This document shows positions 1 to 8,481 of a stretch of 64,000 bases of DNA, one piece after another. The first letter of the stretch is position 1; each line of letters opens with the position of its first letter. The stretch covers positions 245,984-309,983 of the forward strand of contig CAVQLG010000013.1 of NCBI GenBank assembly GCA_963713275.1. Direction: 5' to 3'. The notes beneath the pieces are model-generated. The model was not told the origin of the DNA, searched no databases, and saw only the letters and a list, made by a program, of their open reading frames with translations. A program made the position numbers and the translations under genes. The stretch is from CAIWHR01 sp963713275. Lineage in GTDB: Bacteria > Pseudomonadota > Gammaproteobacteria > Burkholderiales > Casimicrobiaceae.

Positions 1-552
1 ACCGACCTGCCGCTGCCGGCCACGCCGCCGCAGCGCGCGCACTGCGGCCGTTGCCGCGCCTGCATCGACGTTTGCCCGACCGGGGCGATCGTCGCGCCCT
101 ACGCGCTCGACGCCCGGCGCTGCGTGTCCTACCTCACGATCGAGCTGCCGGGGAGCATCCCCGAGGAACTGCGCCCGCTGCTCGGCAACCGGATCTACGG
201 CTGCGACGACTGTCAACTCGCCTGCCCGTGGAACCGGTTCGCGCACAAGGCCGTAGAACCGGCGTTCGCGGTCCGCCACGGTCTCGACGGTCCGGATCTC
301 GTCGCGCTGTTCGCCTGGACCGAGGCCGATTTCGAGCGGCGCATGGCCGGCAGCGCGATCCGCCGCATCGGCTACGCCCGCTGGTCGCGCAACATCGCCG
401 TCGCGCTGGGCAACGCGCCGCGCGACGAGGGGGTGATCGCGGCGCTGGCGGCGCGCGCGCTCGATCCGTCGCCGCTCACGCGCGAACACGTCGCGTGGGC
501 GCTGGCGCGGCAAGCGGGCCCTGCGTGCTCGGCCGCGGCGTTGCGCGCGTGA
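1..552 (+). CDS. queG: Epoxyqueuosine reductase QueG, C-terminal part (5' truncated by window edge)
   Basis: QueG reduces epoxyqueuosine to queuosine, the last step of making the modified base at tRNA position 34. The frame is open from the first base, so the start and the cobalamin-binding N-terminus lie outside the window. Two ferredoxin-type 4Fe-4S clusters are visible: CGRCRACIDVCP at the left edge and CDDCQLACPWN near base 205. The latter is followed by the HEAT-like tail typical of the family. The stop is TGA at 550-552. The gene converges on gspF with a 28-bp gap. Identification rests on the paired cluster motifs and their spacing. Confidence 0.93.
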   Translation, partial: TDLPLPATPPQRAHCGRCRACIDVCPTGAIVAPYALDARRCVSYLTIELPGSIPEELRPLLGNRIYGCDDCQLACPWNRFAHKAVEPAFAVRHGLDGPDLVALFAWTEADFERRMAGSAIRRIGYARWSRNIAVALGNAPRDEGVIAALAARALDPSPLTREHVAWALARQAGPACSAAALRA

Positions 553-580
553 CCGACGCGACGGATTCCTGCACCGGCGC

Positions 581-1789
581 TCAGCGGATCAGCTGGTTCA
601 TCGACACGATCGGCAGCATCACCGCCAGCACCAGCACGAGGACGATCGCCCCCATCGCGACGATCAACGCGGGCTGCAGCAGCGCCGCGAACCAGGTGAG
701 CCGGCGCTCGGCCTCGCGTTCGAGCTCGGCCGCCGCGCGCTCGAGCATGGGTGCCAGCTGACCACTGGCTTCGCCGTTGGCGACCAGGTGAACGAGCAAC
801 GCCGGAAAAAGGCGCTGCGCGGCGAGCGCGCGCGCCACCGACACGCCCTCGCGCACCAGCGCGGCCGCCTCGGTCGCGGCGCGGCGCAGCGGCAGCGCCC
901 AGACCACGTCGCGCGCGGCGTCGAGCGCGCGCAGCAGCGGCGTGCCGCTGCCCACGAGGATCGCGAGCGTGCTCGCGAACCGCGCCGCGTCGACGGCGGT
1001 GACCAGCCGCCCGGCGACCGGCAGGCGCAGGAGTCGCGCGTGCCAGCTCGCGCGGAACGCCTCGCGCCGATTGGCGAGCGCGAACGCCACACCGGCGACC
1101 ACCGTCCCGAGCAGAGCGTAGATGCCGGTGCCGCGGAAGAACGCGCTCACCGCGATCAGCGCCCGCGTGAGCCACGGCAGCGTCTGCCGGCTCTGCTGGT
1201 ACACGGAGACGACCTGCGGCACGACGAAGACCAGCAGCACGGCGATCACCGCCACGGCGATCAGCGTGACGAGCGCGGGATAGATGAGCGCGAGCGTGAA
1301 CCTCTGCCGCAGCGCGAGGCGCGCCTCGAGGTAATCGGCCAGCCGCACCAGGACGTCGTGCAGGCGGCCGGTTTCCGCGCCCGCCGCGACCAAGCTGCGG
1401 TAGAGCTCGGAGAACGTGCGCGGCCAGCGGGCGAGCGCACCGGCCAGCGGCTCGCCCGCGACCACGTCGGCGCGCACCGCCGCGACGATCTTTTTCGCCC
1501 GCGCGTCGTCCGCCTGGTCGGCCACCGCGCCGAGCGCCTGGTCGAGCGGCATCCCCGAACCCACCAGCGTCGCGAGCTGCCGCGTCGCCAGCGCGACCAC
1601 CGTGGTGGGGAGCCGCACGTAGCCGGCCGCCGACGGCGCGGCAGCGTCGGCGCCGATCGCCTCGATCGCCGTCGGGGTGAGGCCTTGCGCGCGCAGCCGA
1701 TCGCGCGCCTGGCGCGGCGTTGCGGCGTCGACGACGCCCTGCCGCGGTCTGCCGCGGGGGTCGGCCGCTTCGTAGCGAAATGCCGGCAT
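581..1789 (-). CDS. gspF: Type II secretion system inner-membrane protein GspF
   Basis: GspF is the polytopic platform protein of the type II secretion system. It links the cytoplasmic ATPase to pseudopilus assembly. The 402-residue product starts MPAFRYEAADPRGR, the usual GspF opening. It has two copies of the T2SSF domain (about residues 70-195 and 270-395), each followed by hydrophobic membrane segments (around 165-195, 215-240 and 370-395). Length matches the family. It is the last gene of the leftward gspD-gspE-gspF run, 16 bp after gspE. The pseudopilin and gspC/L/M genes are not in this window, so they must lie elsewhere or beyond the left edge. Confidence 0.95.
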   Translation of the reverse strand: MPAFRYEAADPRGRPRQGVVDAATPRQARDRLRAQGLTPTAIEAIGADAAAPSAAGYVRLPTTVVALATRQLATLVGSGMPLDQALGAVADQADDARAKKIVAAVRADVVAGEPLAGALARWPRTFSELYRSLVAAGAETGRLHDVLVRLADYLEARLALRQRFTLALIYPALVTLIAVAVIAVLLVFVVPQVVSVYQQSRQTLPWLTRALIAVSAFFRGTGIYALLGTVVAGVAFALANRREAFRASWHARLLRLPVAGRLVTAVDAARFASTLAILVGSGTPLLRALDAARDVVWALPLRRAATEAAALVREGVSVARALAAQRLFPALLVHLVANGEASGQLAPMLERAAAELEREAERRLTWFAALLQPALIVAMGAIVLVLVLAVMLPIVSMNQLIR

Positions 1790-1805
1790 GCACGCCGCCG
1801 ACGCG

Positions 1806-3338
1806 TCAGGACTCGCGCGTGACGCGGACCAGTTCGGCGAGCGAGGTGTCGCCGCCGGCCAGCCAGCGCACGCCGTCGCGGCGCAACGGCACCATCCCGT
1901 CGGCGAGCGCAGCAGCGCGCAGCTCGTGTTCCGCCGCGCGGGCGTGGATCAGGCGCTGCAGTGCGTCGTCGACCCGCAGGAGCTCGTAGATGCCGGTGCG
2001 CCCGCGGTAGCCGGTTGCGCGGCAGGCATCGCAGCCCACCGGTGCGTACAGACGGGCGGGATCGGGGCTGCCGAGCTCGGCGAGCAGCGCCGCCTCCTCG
2101 GCGGTCGGCACCACCGGGCGGCGACACGACGGACACAGCGTGCGCACGAGCCGCTGCGCGAGCACGCCGAGCAGCGACGACGCGAGCAGGTAAGGCTCCA
2201 CACCCATGTCGGCGAGCCGGGTCACGGCGCTGGCCGCGTCGTTGGTGTGCAGCGTGGCGAGCACGAGGTGCCCGGTGAGCGACGCCTGCACGGCGATCTG
2301 CGCGGTTTCGAGGTCGCGGATCTCGCCGATCATGATGATGTCGGGATCCTGGCGCAGGATCGAGCGCAGCGCGCGCGCGAAACTGAGGTCGATCCGCGGG
2401 TTGACCTGCGTCTGGCCAACGCCGTCGAGCGCGTACTCGATCGGGTCCTCGACCGTCATCAGGTTGAGGCTGCCGCGCGGCAGCCGCGACAGCGCGGCGT
2501 AGAGCGTGGTCGTCTTCCCCGAACCGGTGGGCCCGGTCACGAGCACGATGCCGTGCGGCTCGCGGATCAGCCGGTCGACCGCCACCCTCGTCGGCGCGCT
2601 CATGCCGAGCGAGGCGAGGTCGAGCTGGGCGGCGTCCTTGTCGAGCAGCCGCAGCACGACGCGCTCGCCGGGTCCGGTGGGCAGCGTCGACATGCGCACG
2701 TCGACCTGCTTGTCGCCGAGCTTCAACGTGATGCGGCCGTCCTGTGGCAGGCGCTTCTCGGCGATGTCGAGGCTGGCCATGATCTTGAGCCGCGACACCA
2801 GCGCCGCGTGCAGCGCGCGCGGCGGCTCGATCACGTCGCGCAGCACGCCGTCGACGCGGAAGCGCACGACCGAGCGGGCGTCGTAGGGTTCGAAGTGGAG
2901 GTCCGACGCGCGCTCGCGCAGCGCCTGCAAGAGCAGCGCGTTGATCATCCGGATGACCGGCGCCTGCGTCCCCGAATCGAGCAGGTCCTCGCTCGGCGGC
3001 AGGTCCTGCATCAGGCGCACGAGGTCGGTCTCGCGCGCGAGGTCGCCGGTGATCTCGGCCATTGCCGGCGCCGTGGCGTTGTACGCTCGCGCGAGCTCCG
3101 CGGCGAAGCGCCCGTCGTCGACGGCGGAGAGCGCGAGCGGGCGCTGCAGCACGCGCCGCAGCTCCGCGAGCCCCTCGGCGGAGGCGTCGCGACGGGTCAG
3201 GACCACGACCGCCTCGCCGGCCTCGGCGTGCGCGAGCACGCCGTGCGTCCGCGCGAAGGCGTAGGGGATGCGGGCGGCGAACGCCGCCACCCGGCCTTCC
3301 TTCGGCACGTCGGCGGGCGCGACAGGCGCGGTCGACAT
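1806..3338 (-). CDS. gspE: Type II secretion system ATPase GspE
   Basis: GspE is the cytoplasmic hexameric ATPase that powers type II secretion. The 510-residue product has an N-terminal GspE/PilB-type region, then the ATPase core. The Walker A motif GPTGSGKTTT, Asp box, Walker B-like IIMIGEIRD and a His box (ATLHTND) are visible. A zinc-binding tetracysteine region follows (CPSC, then CDAC about 45 residues later). I chose ATG at 3336-3338 because the frame upstream of it is an antisense-style continuation through gspD that does not resemble GspE. The gspD stop lies 16 bp upstream, which fits translational coupling. Confidence 0.95.
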   Translation of the reverse strand: MSTAPVAPADVPKEGRVAAFAARIPYAFARTHGVLAHAEAGEAVVVLTRRDASAEGLAELRRVLQRPLALSAVDDGRFAAELARAYNATAPAMAEITGDLARETDLVRLMQDLPPSEDLLDSGTQAPVIRMINALLLQALRERASDLHFEPYDARSVVRFRVDGVLRDVIEPPRALHAALVSRLKIMASLDIAEKRLPQDGRITLKLGDKQVDVRMSTLPTGPGERVVLRLLDKDAAQLDLASLGMSAPTRVAVDRLIREPHGIVLVTGPTGSGKTTTLYAALSRLPRGSLNLMTVEDPIEYALDGVGQTQVNPRIDLSFARALRSILRQDPDIIMIGEIRDLETAQIAVQASLTGHLVLATLHTNDAASAVTRLADMGVEPYLLASSLLGVLAQRLVRTLCPSCRRPVVPTAEEAALLAELGSPDPARLYAPVGCDACRATGYRGRTGIYELLRVDDALQRLIHARAAEHELRAAALADGMVPLRRDGVRWLAGGDTSLAELVRVTRES

Positions 3339-3354
3339 CGCCGGCGTCAGTGCT

Positions 3355-5660
3355 CTAGCGCGGGGCGCTCGGCGCGGGCGCCGGCGCGTCGGGAACCGCG
3401 TCCGGGGCGTCGGCGGGCGGGGGGACGCCCGGCGGCACGAGCTGGGGGTACGACGGATCGTCCCAGAACGAGCCGCTCGGGCGGGCGCTGCCGGATCTGT
3501 TCGCCGGCGAGGTAATCGTAGCGCTCGTTGGTGAAGGCGGCGGCCCCCGCCGGCCCGCGCACGACCGTCGGCTTGAGGAAGATCATCAGGTTGGTCTTCA
3601 CCCGCTTGCGCTGGTCGTAGCGGAACAGCCCCCCGAACAACGGAACGTCGCCCACGCCGGGCACCTTGTCGGTGTTGTCGGTGAACGCGTCGGTGATGAG
3701 TCCGCCGAGGACGATGATCTGGCCGTCCTCGACCAGCACCGACGACTCCAGCGAGCGCTTGTTGGTGGTGATTCCCGCGGGGTCTTTCTTCGACAACTCG
3801 TCGACCCGCGAGACCTCCTGGTAGACGACGAGGCGGATGCTGCCGCCTTCGGTGATCTGCGGCTTCACCCGCAGCGCGAGGCCGACGTCCTTGCGTTCGA
3901 TGGTCTGGAACGGCGCAGGTCCCGTTGCGCCGCCGATGCCCGTCGTGTACTGACCGGTGATCACGGGCACATTCTGTCCGACGACGATCCGTGCCTCCTC
4001 GTTGTCCAGCGTGAGCAACGTGGGTGTCGAGAGGATGTTGGCGTTGGCGTTGGTTTCGAGCGCGCGCACGAGCATCGCGAGGTTGGTGACGAGCCCCAAT
4101 CCCGGAATCGTCACCGTGCCGTTGACCAGCCCCATGTTGAGCCCCTGGCCGAGACTGCCGAGGTTGAGCGAGCCCTCGATGATGTTGTTGCCGCTGCCGC
4201 GGTTGCCGAAGTTGGTGCCGCCGAATCCCTGGGGGCTGTCCCGGTTGAGCCCCCCCAGCACCTGCCACTGGACGCCGAGCTCGGCCGCGCGGTCGGCCGA
4301 CACCTCGACGATCAGCGCCTCGACGAAGACCTGTGCCCGGCGCACGTCGAGCTTCTCGATGACGGCCCGCAGGTTGTTGTAGATCGGCTCGGGCGCCGCG
4401 ATGATCAGCGCGTTGTTGGCGACGTCGGCCTGGACGGTCGCGCCGCCCGCCGAGAATCCCGGCGCCGCCTGGGCCGCCGGCGTGGCGAGCACGGGGAGCG
4501 GCATATTGCCGGAGGCGTTCACCGCCGCCTGCGCCACCGCGGGCGGGCCCGCCAGCCCCGACAAGGCGCCGGACTGCCCGCCCGCATCGCCACCGCCGCC
4601 ACCGCCGCGTGAGCAACGCGCGCAGCGTCTGCGCAACCCGCGCGGCCTCGGCGTTCTTGAGATAGACGATGAAGATGTTGCCGCCGGCACGGCCCGGCGT
4701 GTCGAGCTGCTCGACCAGTTGCCGGATGCGCGCCACGCGTCCGGGGTTGTCGCTGCGCACGAGAATGCTGTTCGAGCGGCCGTCGGCGACGAGCGTCACC
4801 CGCTGCTGGGCGTCGGCGACCGCCCCCGGCGCGACCTGCGTCTCGCCCGCGAGCCGGTTCAGGATCGCGACCAGGTCGACCGCGGACGCGTGCCTGACGG
4901 GGATCAGCACCGGCTCGCCCGCAGGCGCGAGGTCGAGCGAGGCGATGATGCGATTGATGCGCCGCAGGTTGTCGGCGTAGTCGGTGATGATCAGCGCGTT
5001 GGCGTTCGGGTACGCGGCGATGGTGTTGTTGGGCGTGATCAGGGGGCGCAGCACGTTGACAAGCTGCGCCGCCGTCTCGTACTTCAGCGTCAGCACCTGG
5101 GTCACCAGCCGGTCGCCGCCGGCGGGGAGGACTCCCTGCGCGACCGCGCCGCCGTGCAGCTTGGCGTCCGCTTCCGGGACGATCTTGACGATGCCGTCGC
5201 CCTCGATCGCGGCGAAGCCCTGCAGGCGCAGCGCCGACAGGAGCGTCGGGTAGACCAGGCTGCGGGGCACCGCCCGGTTCGAGACGATGTTGATGGTGCC
5301 CTTGACCTTGGGGTCGACGACGAAGCTCTTGCCGGTGAGCTCGGCGACCGCGCGCACGACGGCGTCGACGTCGGCATTGACGAAGTTGAGCGTCACCGCA
5401 TCGTCGGCCGCGCGCAGGGGCGCCGCACCCGCGGCAAGCCAGGCGACTACGAACAGCAGGGCGCCCCCGATGCGCTGCCGCAGGCGCCCGGCTCCCCGAC
5501 GGCTGCCGGCGGGAAGGTGGAGGAGAGTCGTCAAATTTCGCCCATGCGCAAACGGCTCCGGGCCGATCGCCCCGGGCAATAACCTGCGGCGACGGCGCGG
5601 CGAGACCGGCGCCCGGTCCCCTGCATAAAGCTTGCACAAATAAGCAGCGGGCGACGCCAT
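3355..5660 (-). pseudogene. gspD: Type II secretion secretin GspD, interrupted by two frameshifts
   Basis: GspD forms the outer-membrane secretin channel. Three reading frames must be joined to recover it. The N-terminal part (signal peptide near LFVVAWLAAGAAPLRA, then N0-N2 domains) runs to about 4610. The N3/secretin domain runs from there to about 3475, with VPLFGGLFRYDQRKRVKTNLMIF as its core (given here only as landmarks VPLFGG and NLMIFLKPTVVRG). The Pro-rich C-terminus ends SAPR-stop at 3355. Each break equals one surplus base in GC-rich repeats: a (GGC)n run near 4605 and CCCGCCC near 3478. The start could be ATG 5660 or TTG 5534. All domains are present, so a sequence error is as likely as a true pseudogene. 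Confidence 0.85.
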
Positions 5661-5684
5661 TCACCGGCATCGCCCCGTTTGGAA

Positions 5685-5690
5685 ATAATA
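5685..5690 (-). promoter_or_regulatory. Candidate -10 element for gspD
   Basis: The leftward strand carries TATTAT followed by TTCC in an AT-rich patch that stands out from the GC-rich surroundings, 24 bases before the first possible gspD ATG. No convincing -35 hexamer was found, so this is a weak call. Confidence 0.35.
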
Positions 5691-5805
5691 GCACGCGCTT
5701 CCGATACCGCGGCGCGCCTCGCGGCCGCGCCGCACGTGCACGACCCGCGGGAGGCGACCCGCACGCGGGCCCCGCTTCGCGGCGACCGCACGGTGGACGC
5801 CGCCG

Positions 5806-6486
5806 TCACTCGTCCTTGAGCGTGAAGTTGAACTCCACCTCGGCGACGTACTTCTCGCCTTCGGCGTGGAACTTCCAGTCCTTCACCGCCGCGGACACCG
5901 ACCGCTCGAAAACCCGCGGCGGCTCCGACGTCACGAACTTGACGTCGATCACGTGGCCGTTCTCGTCGATCTGCAACCGCACGACGACGCGCCCCTTGGC
6001 GATCCCGGCCCTGATCGCCTCGCGCGGATAGGTCGGGTCGTCGCCGGCGATCCGGGCGATGCCGCGCCGCACCGCCGGCTTCGGCGGTGCCGGCGGCGCC
6101 GGCGGCGCTTCGACGACGGGGGGCGGCGGCGCGATGACGTAGGGCTGCGTCGGCGCCTCGGTCGTGACGGCGGAGATCGTGGGCGCGGTCTGGGTGGCCG
6201 GCACCTCGACATCGGGCGGCGGCACGTACGGCTGCGGCGCCACTTCGACGCGCTGCGGCGGCTGCACCTGCCTCGGCGGCGGCGGCGGCGGCGGAGGCGG
6301 CGGAGGCGGAGGCGCCAGCTTGATCTCCTCGATGATCCTGGCGTCGATCGGCTTCTTGATCACCTCGACCGTCTTGCGCGCGAGCCCGGTGAACAGCGCG
6401 TAGATGATGAGGGCGTGCAGCAGGACGACGAACGCGATCCCGACCACGTGCCGCGTCGGATTCCTCTGCCGGCGTGCGAAATCCAT
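5806..6486 (-). CDS. tonB: Energy transducer TonB
   Basis: TonB carries proton-motive energy from the ExbB-ExbD motor to outer-membrane receptors. The 226-residue product has one N-terminal membrane anchor (about residues 15-35, VGIAFVVLLHALIIYALF). A periplasmic spacer follows with an uninterrupted run of 13 prolines near residue 60, further Pro-rich segments, and a C-terminal TonB domain. Motifs there include YPREAIRAGIAKGRVVVRL and a final VEFNFTL. A good ribosome site (GGAGGT) precedes the ATG. It is the promoter-distal gene of the receptor-exbB-exbD-exbD-tonB run, so the cluster is probably dedicated to the adjacent receptor. Confidence 0.95.
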   Translation of the reverse strand: MDFARRQRNPTRHVVGIAFVVLLHALIIYALFTGLARKTVEVIKKPIDARIIEEIKLAPPPPPPPPPPPPPRQVQPPQRVEVAPQPYVPPPDVEVPATQTAPTISAVTTEAPTQPYVIAPPPPVVEAPPAPPAPPKPAVRRGIARIAGDDPTYPREAIRAGIAKGRVVVRLQIDENGHVIDVKFVTSEPPRVFERSVSAAVKDWKFHAEGEKYVAEVEFNFTLKDE

Positions 6487-6520
6487 GTGTTGACGACCTC
6501 CCTTCCACCTCGCCGGCGCG

Positions 6521-6952
6521 CTACTCGATGAACTGCTCGCTGCCGACGATGCCGATCTTGGTGAGGCCGATGCGCTGCGCCGACGCCATCACCCCGGCGA
6601 CGACGTCGTACTTGGCCGCGCGGTCGGGGCGCAGGTGCAGCTCGGGCTGCACGGCTTGCGCCTCGGCCGCCCTGAGCTTCGCTTCCAATGCGGCGCGGTC
6701 GGGCAATTCCTCGCCGTTCCAGTAGACGACGCTGCGCGGATCGATGTCGATCTTCACCACCTGCGGCTCGACCTGCGGCGGCGGCGGCCGGCCGACCGGA
6801 AGGTTGAGGTTCACCGAGTGCAGCTGGATCGGGATGGTGATGATCAACATGATCAGGAGCACCAGCATCACGTCGATCAGCGGCGTGGTGTTGATGTCGA
6901 CCATCACCTCGGGCTCGCCCGAGCCGCTGCCCGAGCCCACGTTCATTCCCAT
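6521..6952 (-). CDS. exbD: Biopolymer transport protein ExbD (first of two paralogues by coordinate)
   Basis: ExbD is the proton-channel partner of ExbB in the TonB motor. The 143-residue protein has a short cytoplasmic start (MGMNVGSGSGSGEPEVM) and one membrane helix carrying the conserved Asp in INTTPLIDVMLVLLIM. A periplasmic domain of normal size follows. It lies 34 bp upstream of tonB and 37 bp after the second exbD. The two paralogues share the MGMNVG start and the INTTPL(I/V)DVMLVLLI segment but differ elsewhere, which points to an old duplication rather than a recent one. Confidence 0.95.
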   Translation of the reverse strand: MGMNVGSGSGSGEPEVMVDINTTPLIDVMLVLLIMLIITIPIQLHSVNLNLPVGRPPPPQVEPQVVKIDIDPRSVVYWNGEELPDRAALEAKLRAAEAQAVQPELHLRPDRAAKYDVVAGVMASAQRIGLTKIGIVGSEQFIE

Positions 6953-6989
6953 GTCGCGAGTCCTCGCTAGGTGCGGCGCGGGCGGATCG

Positions 6990-7418
6990 TCACCCGCGCA
7001 CCGGCGGCTCGGTGATGAACCCGACCCTGGCGATGCCCGCGCGCTGGCAGGCGTAGATGATCCTGCCCACCGCCTCGTAGTTCGCCCGGCCGTCGCCGCG
7101 GATGTGCACCGCGGGCTGCGGGGTGAGCACCGCGATCTTCTTCAGCCGTTCGATCAGCGCCGCCGTGCTCTTGATCTCGAGGTCGTTCCAGTAGATCCGG
7201 CCGGCGCTGTCGACCGAGAGGTTGATGTCCTCGGGCTTGGTCTCGCGGACCTCGTTGACCTCCTTCGGCAGCTCGACCGGGATCGACGTCGTGACGACCG
7301 GGATGGTGATGAGGAAGATGATCAGCAGCACCAGCATCACGTCGACCAGCGGCGTGGTGTTGATCGCCGAGACGACCTCGTCGTCATCGCCGCTGTCGGC
7401 GCCGACGTTCATGCCCAT
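6990..7418 (-). CDS. exbD: Biopolymer transport protein ExbD (second paralogue)
   Basis: This is a second ExbD of 142 residues, starting MGMNVGADSGDDDEVV. It has the same proton-translocating helix (INTTPLVDVMLVLLIIF) followed by a periplasmic domain with LSVDSAGRIYWND and a C-terminal GFITEPPVRG. It starts 4 bp after the exbB stop and so is likely translationally coupled to it. Tandem exbD genes behind one exbB are known from some Proteobacteria such as xanthomonads, where the paralogues are not equivalent. Whether both are needed here cannot be read from sequence. Confidence 0.95.
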   Translation of the reverse strand: MGMNVGADSGDDDEVVSAINTTPLVDVMLVLLIIFLITIPVVTTSIPVELPKEVNEVRETKPEDINLSVDSAGRIYWNDLEIKSTAALIERLKKIAVLTPQPAVHIRGDGRANYEAVGRIIYACQRAGIARVGFITEPPVRG

Positions 7419-7422
7419 GGGC

Positions 7423-8284
7423 TCAGGCCTTGGCGCCGTTGTTCTGCGGCGCCGAGAGCAGCACCGCGTGCAGGTCGGCGCCGAAGCTGCGGACGTGCTC
7501 CATGGCCACCTTGTTGCGCCGAACGAGCCAGTTGTAGCCCAGCACCGCGGGCACCGCGACCGCGAGGCCGATCGCCGTCATGATCAGCGCTTCGCCGACC
7601 GGCCCGGCGACCCTGTCGATCGACGCCTGGCCGGCGATGCCGATCGCCGTCAGCGCGTGGTAGATCCCCCACACCGTGCCGAACAGCCCGACGAACGGCG
7701 CGGTCGAGCCCACGGTCGCGAGAAACGCAAGGCCGTCCTGCAGGCGGCTCTGGACGTTCTCGATCGCCCGCTGGATCGACATCGAGATCCAGGTGTTGAG
7801 GTCGACGTGGCCGAGGAGCCCCGTGTGCCGGCTGGTCGCCTCGAGGCCCGATTCGGCGATGAAGCGGAACGGGCTGCCCTCCTTGAGACCGGCGGCGCCT
7901 TCCTTCACCGACGGCGCGGTCCAGAAACTCTTGTTCATCGCGCGCGCCTGCGCACCGAGCTTGAACTGCTCGAACAGCTTGACGACGATGATGTACCAGC
8001 TGCCCATCGACATGATGACCAGGATGATCAGCGTGCCCTTGGCGACGGCGTCACCCGCCCGCCACAGCGCTTCGAGGCCGTAGGGATTGTCGACCACTTC
8101 GGTGGCCTTCCTGGCGGCCGGCGCCGGTGCAGGAGCCGGCGCCGGTGCCGGCAATCGCCGGCGCCGGGGCCTGGACCGCGGGCGGCGTGGCCGGCGGCGA
8201 CGGCGTGGCCGGCTGGGCGAGCGCGGTTGCCGCCGCGAAGCACGCGGCCGCGACCAGCGCAGGCAGGCGAATCGTCTTCAACAT
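7423..8284 (-). CDS. exbB: ExbB (MotA/TolQ/ExbB proton channel) with Pro/Ala-rich leader; one frameshift
   Basis: ExbB forms the pentameric proton-channel scaffold of the TonB motor. The core from about 8150 to 7423 is intact, with three membrane segments and the MotA_ExbB signature (ATVGSTAPFVGLFGTVWGIY; GPVGEALIMTAIGLAVAVPAV). The likely true start is ATG 8284 after GGAGAT. It encodes a signal-like peptide MLKTIRLPALVAAACFAAA and a Pro/Ala stretch. That part is one frame off from the core, with one surplus base near 8155 in alternating GCC/GGC repeats. Without it, translation would have to begin at TTG 8154. Exported Ala/Pro leaders on ExbB occur in related bacteria, which supports the longer form. 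Confidence 0.85.
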
Positions 8285-8481
8285 GGTATCTCCAGGGAAT
8301 ATCGGCTTGCACCGGAACCCGTCCGGACCGCGCGGTCGCCCCGATCCCGCGAAACAGTCCGCCCGCGGGCCGCCAGCCGCAGGCGGATGCCTACCCGGAA
8401 ACCGCGAGCCCGGCGCAATGGGTGGGCCACGGCCGGTGCGGCTGCCGGCGCTGGGGCAAGGCGGCACGTCCGCAACCGCCG

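Noticed and set aside
1806..5660. A single 1284-codon open frame across gspD and gspE
   Set aside because: Only its two ends match GspD and GspE; the middle is an out-of-frame reading of the secretin domain caused by a frameshift.
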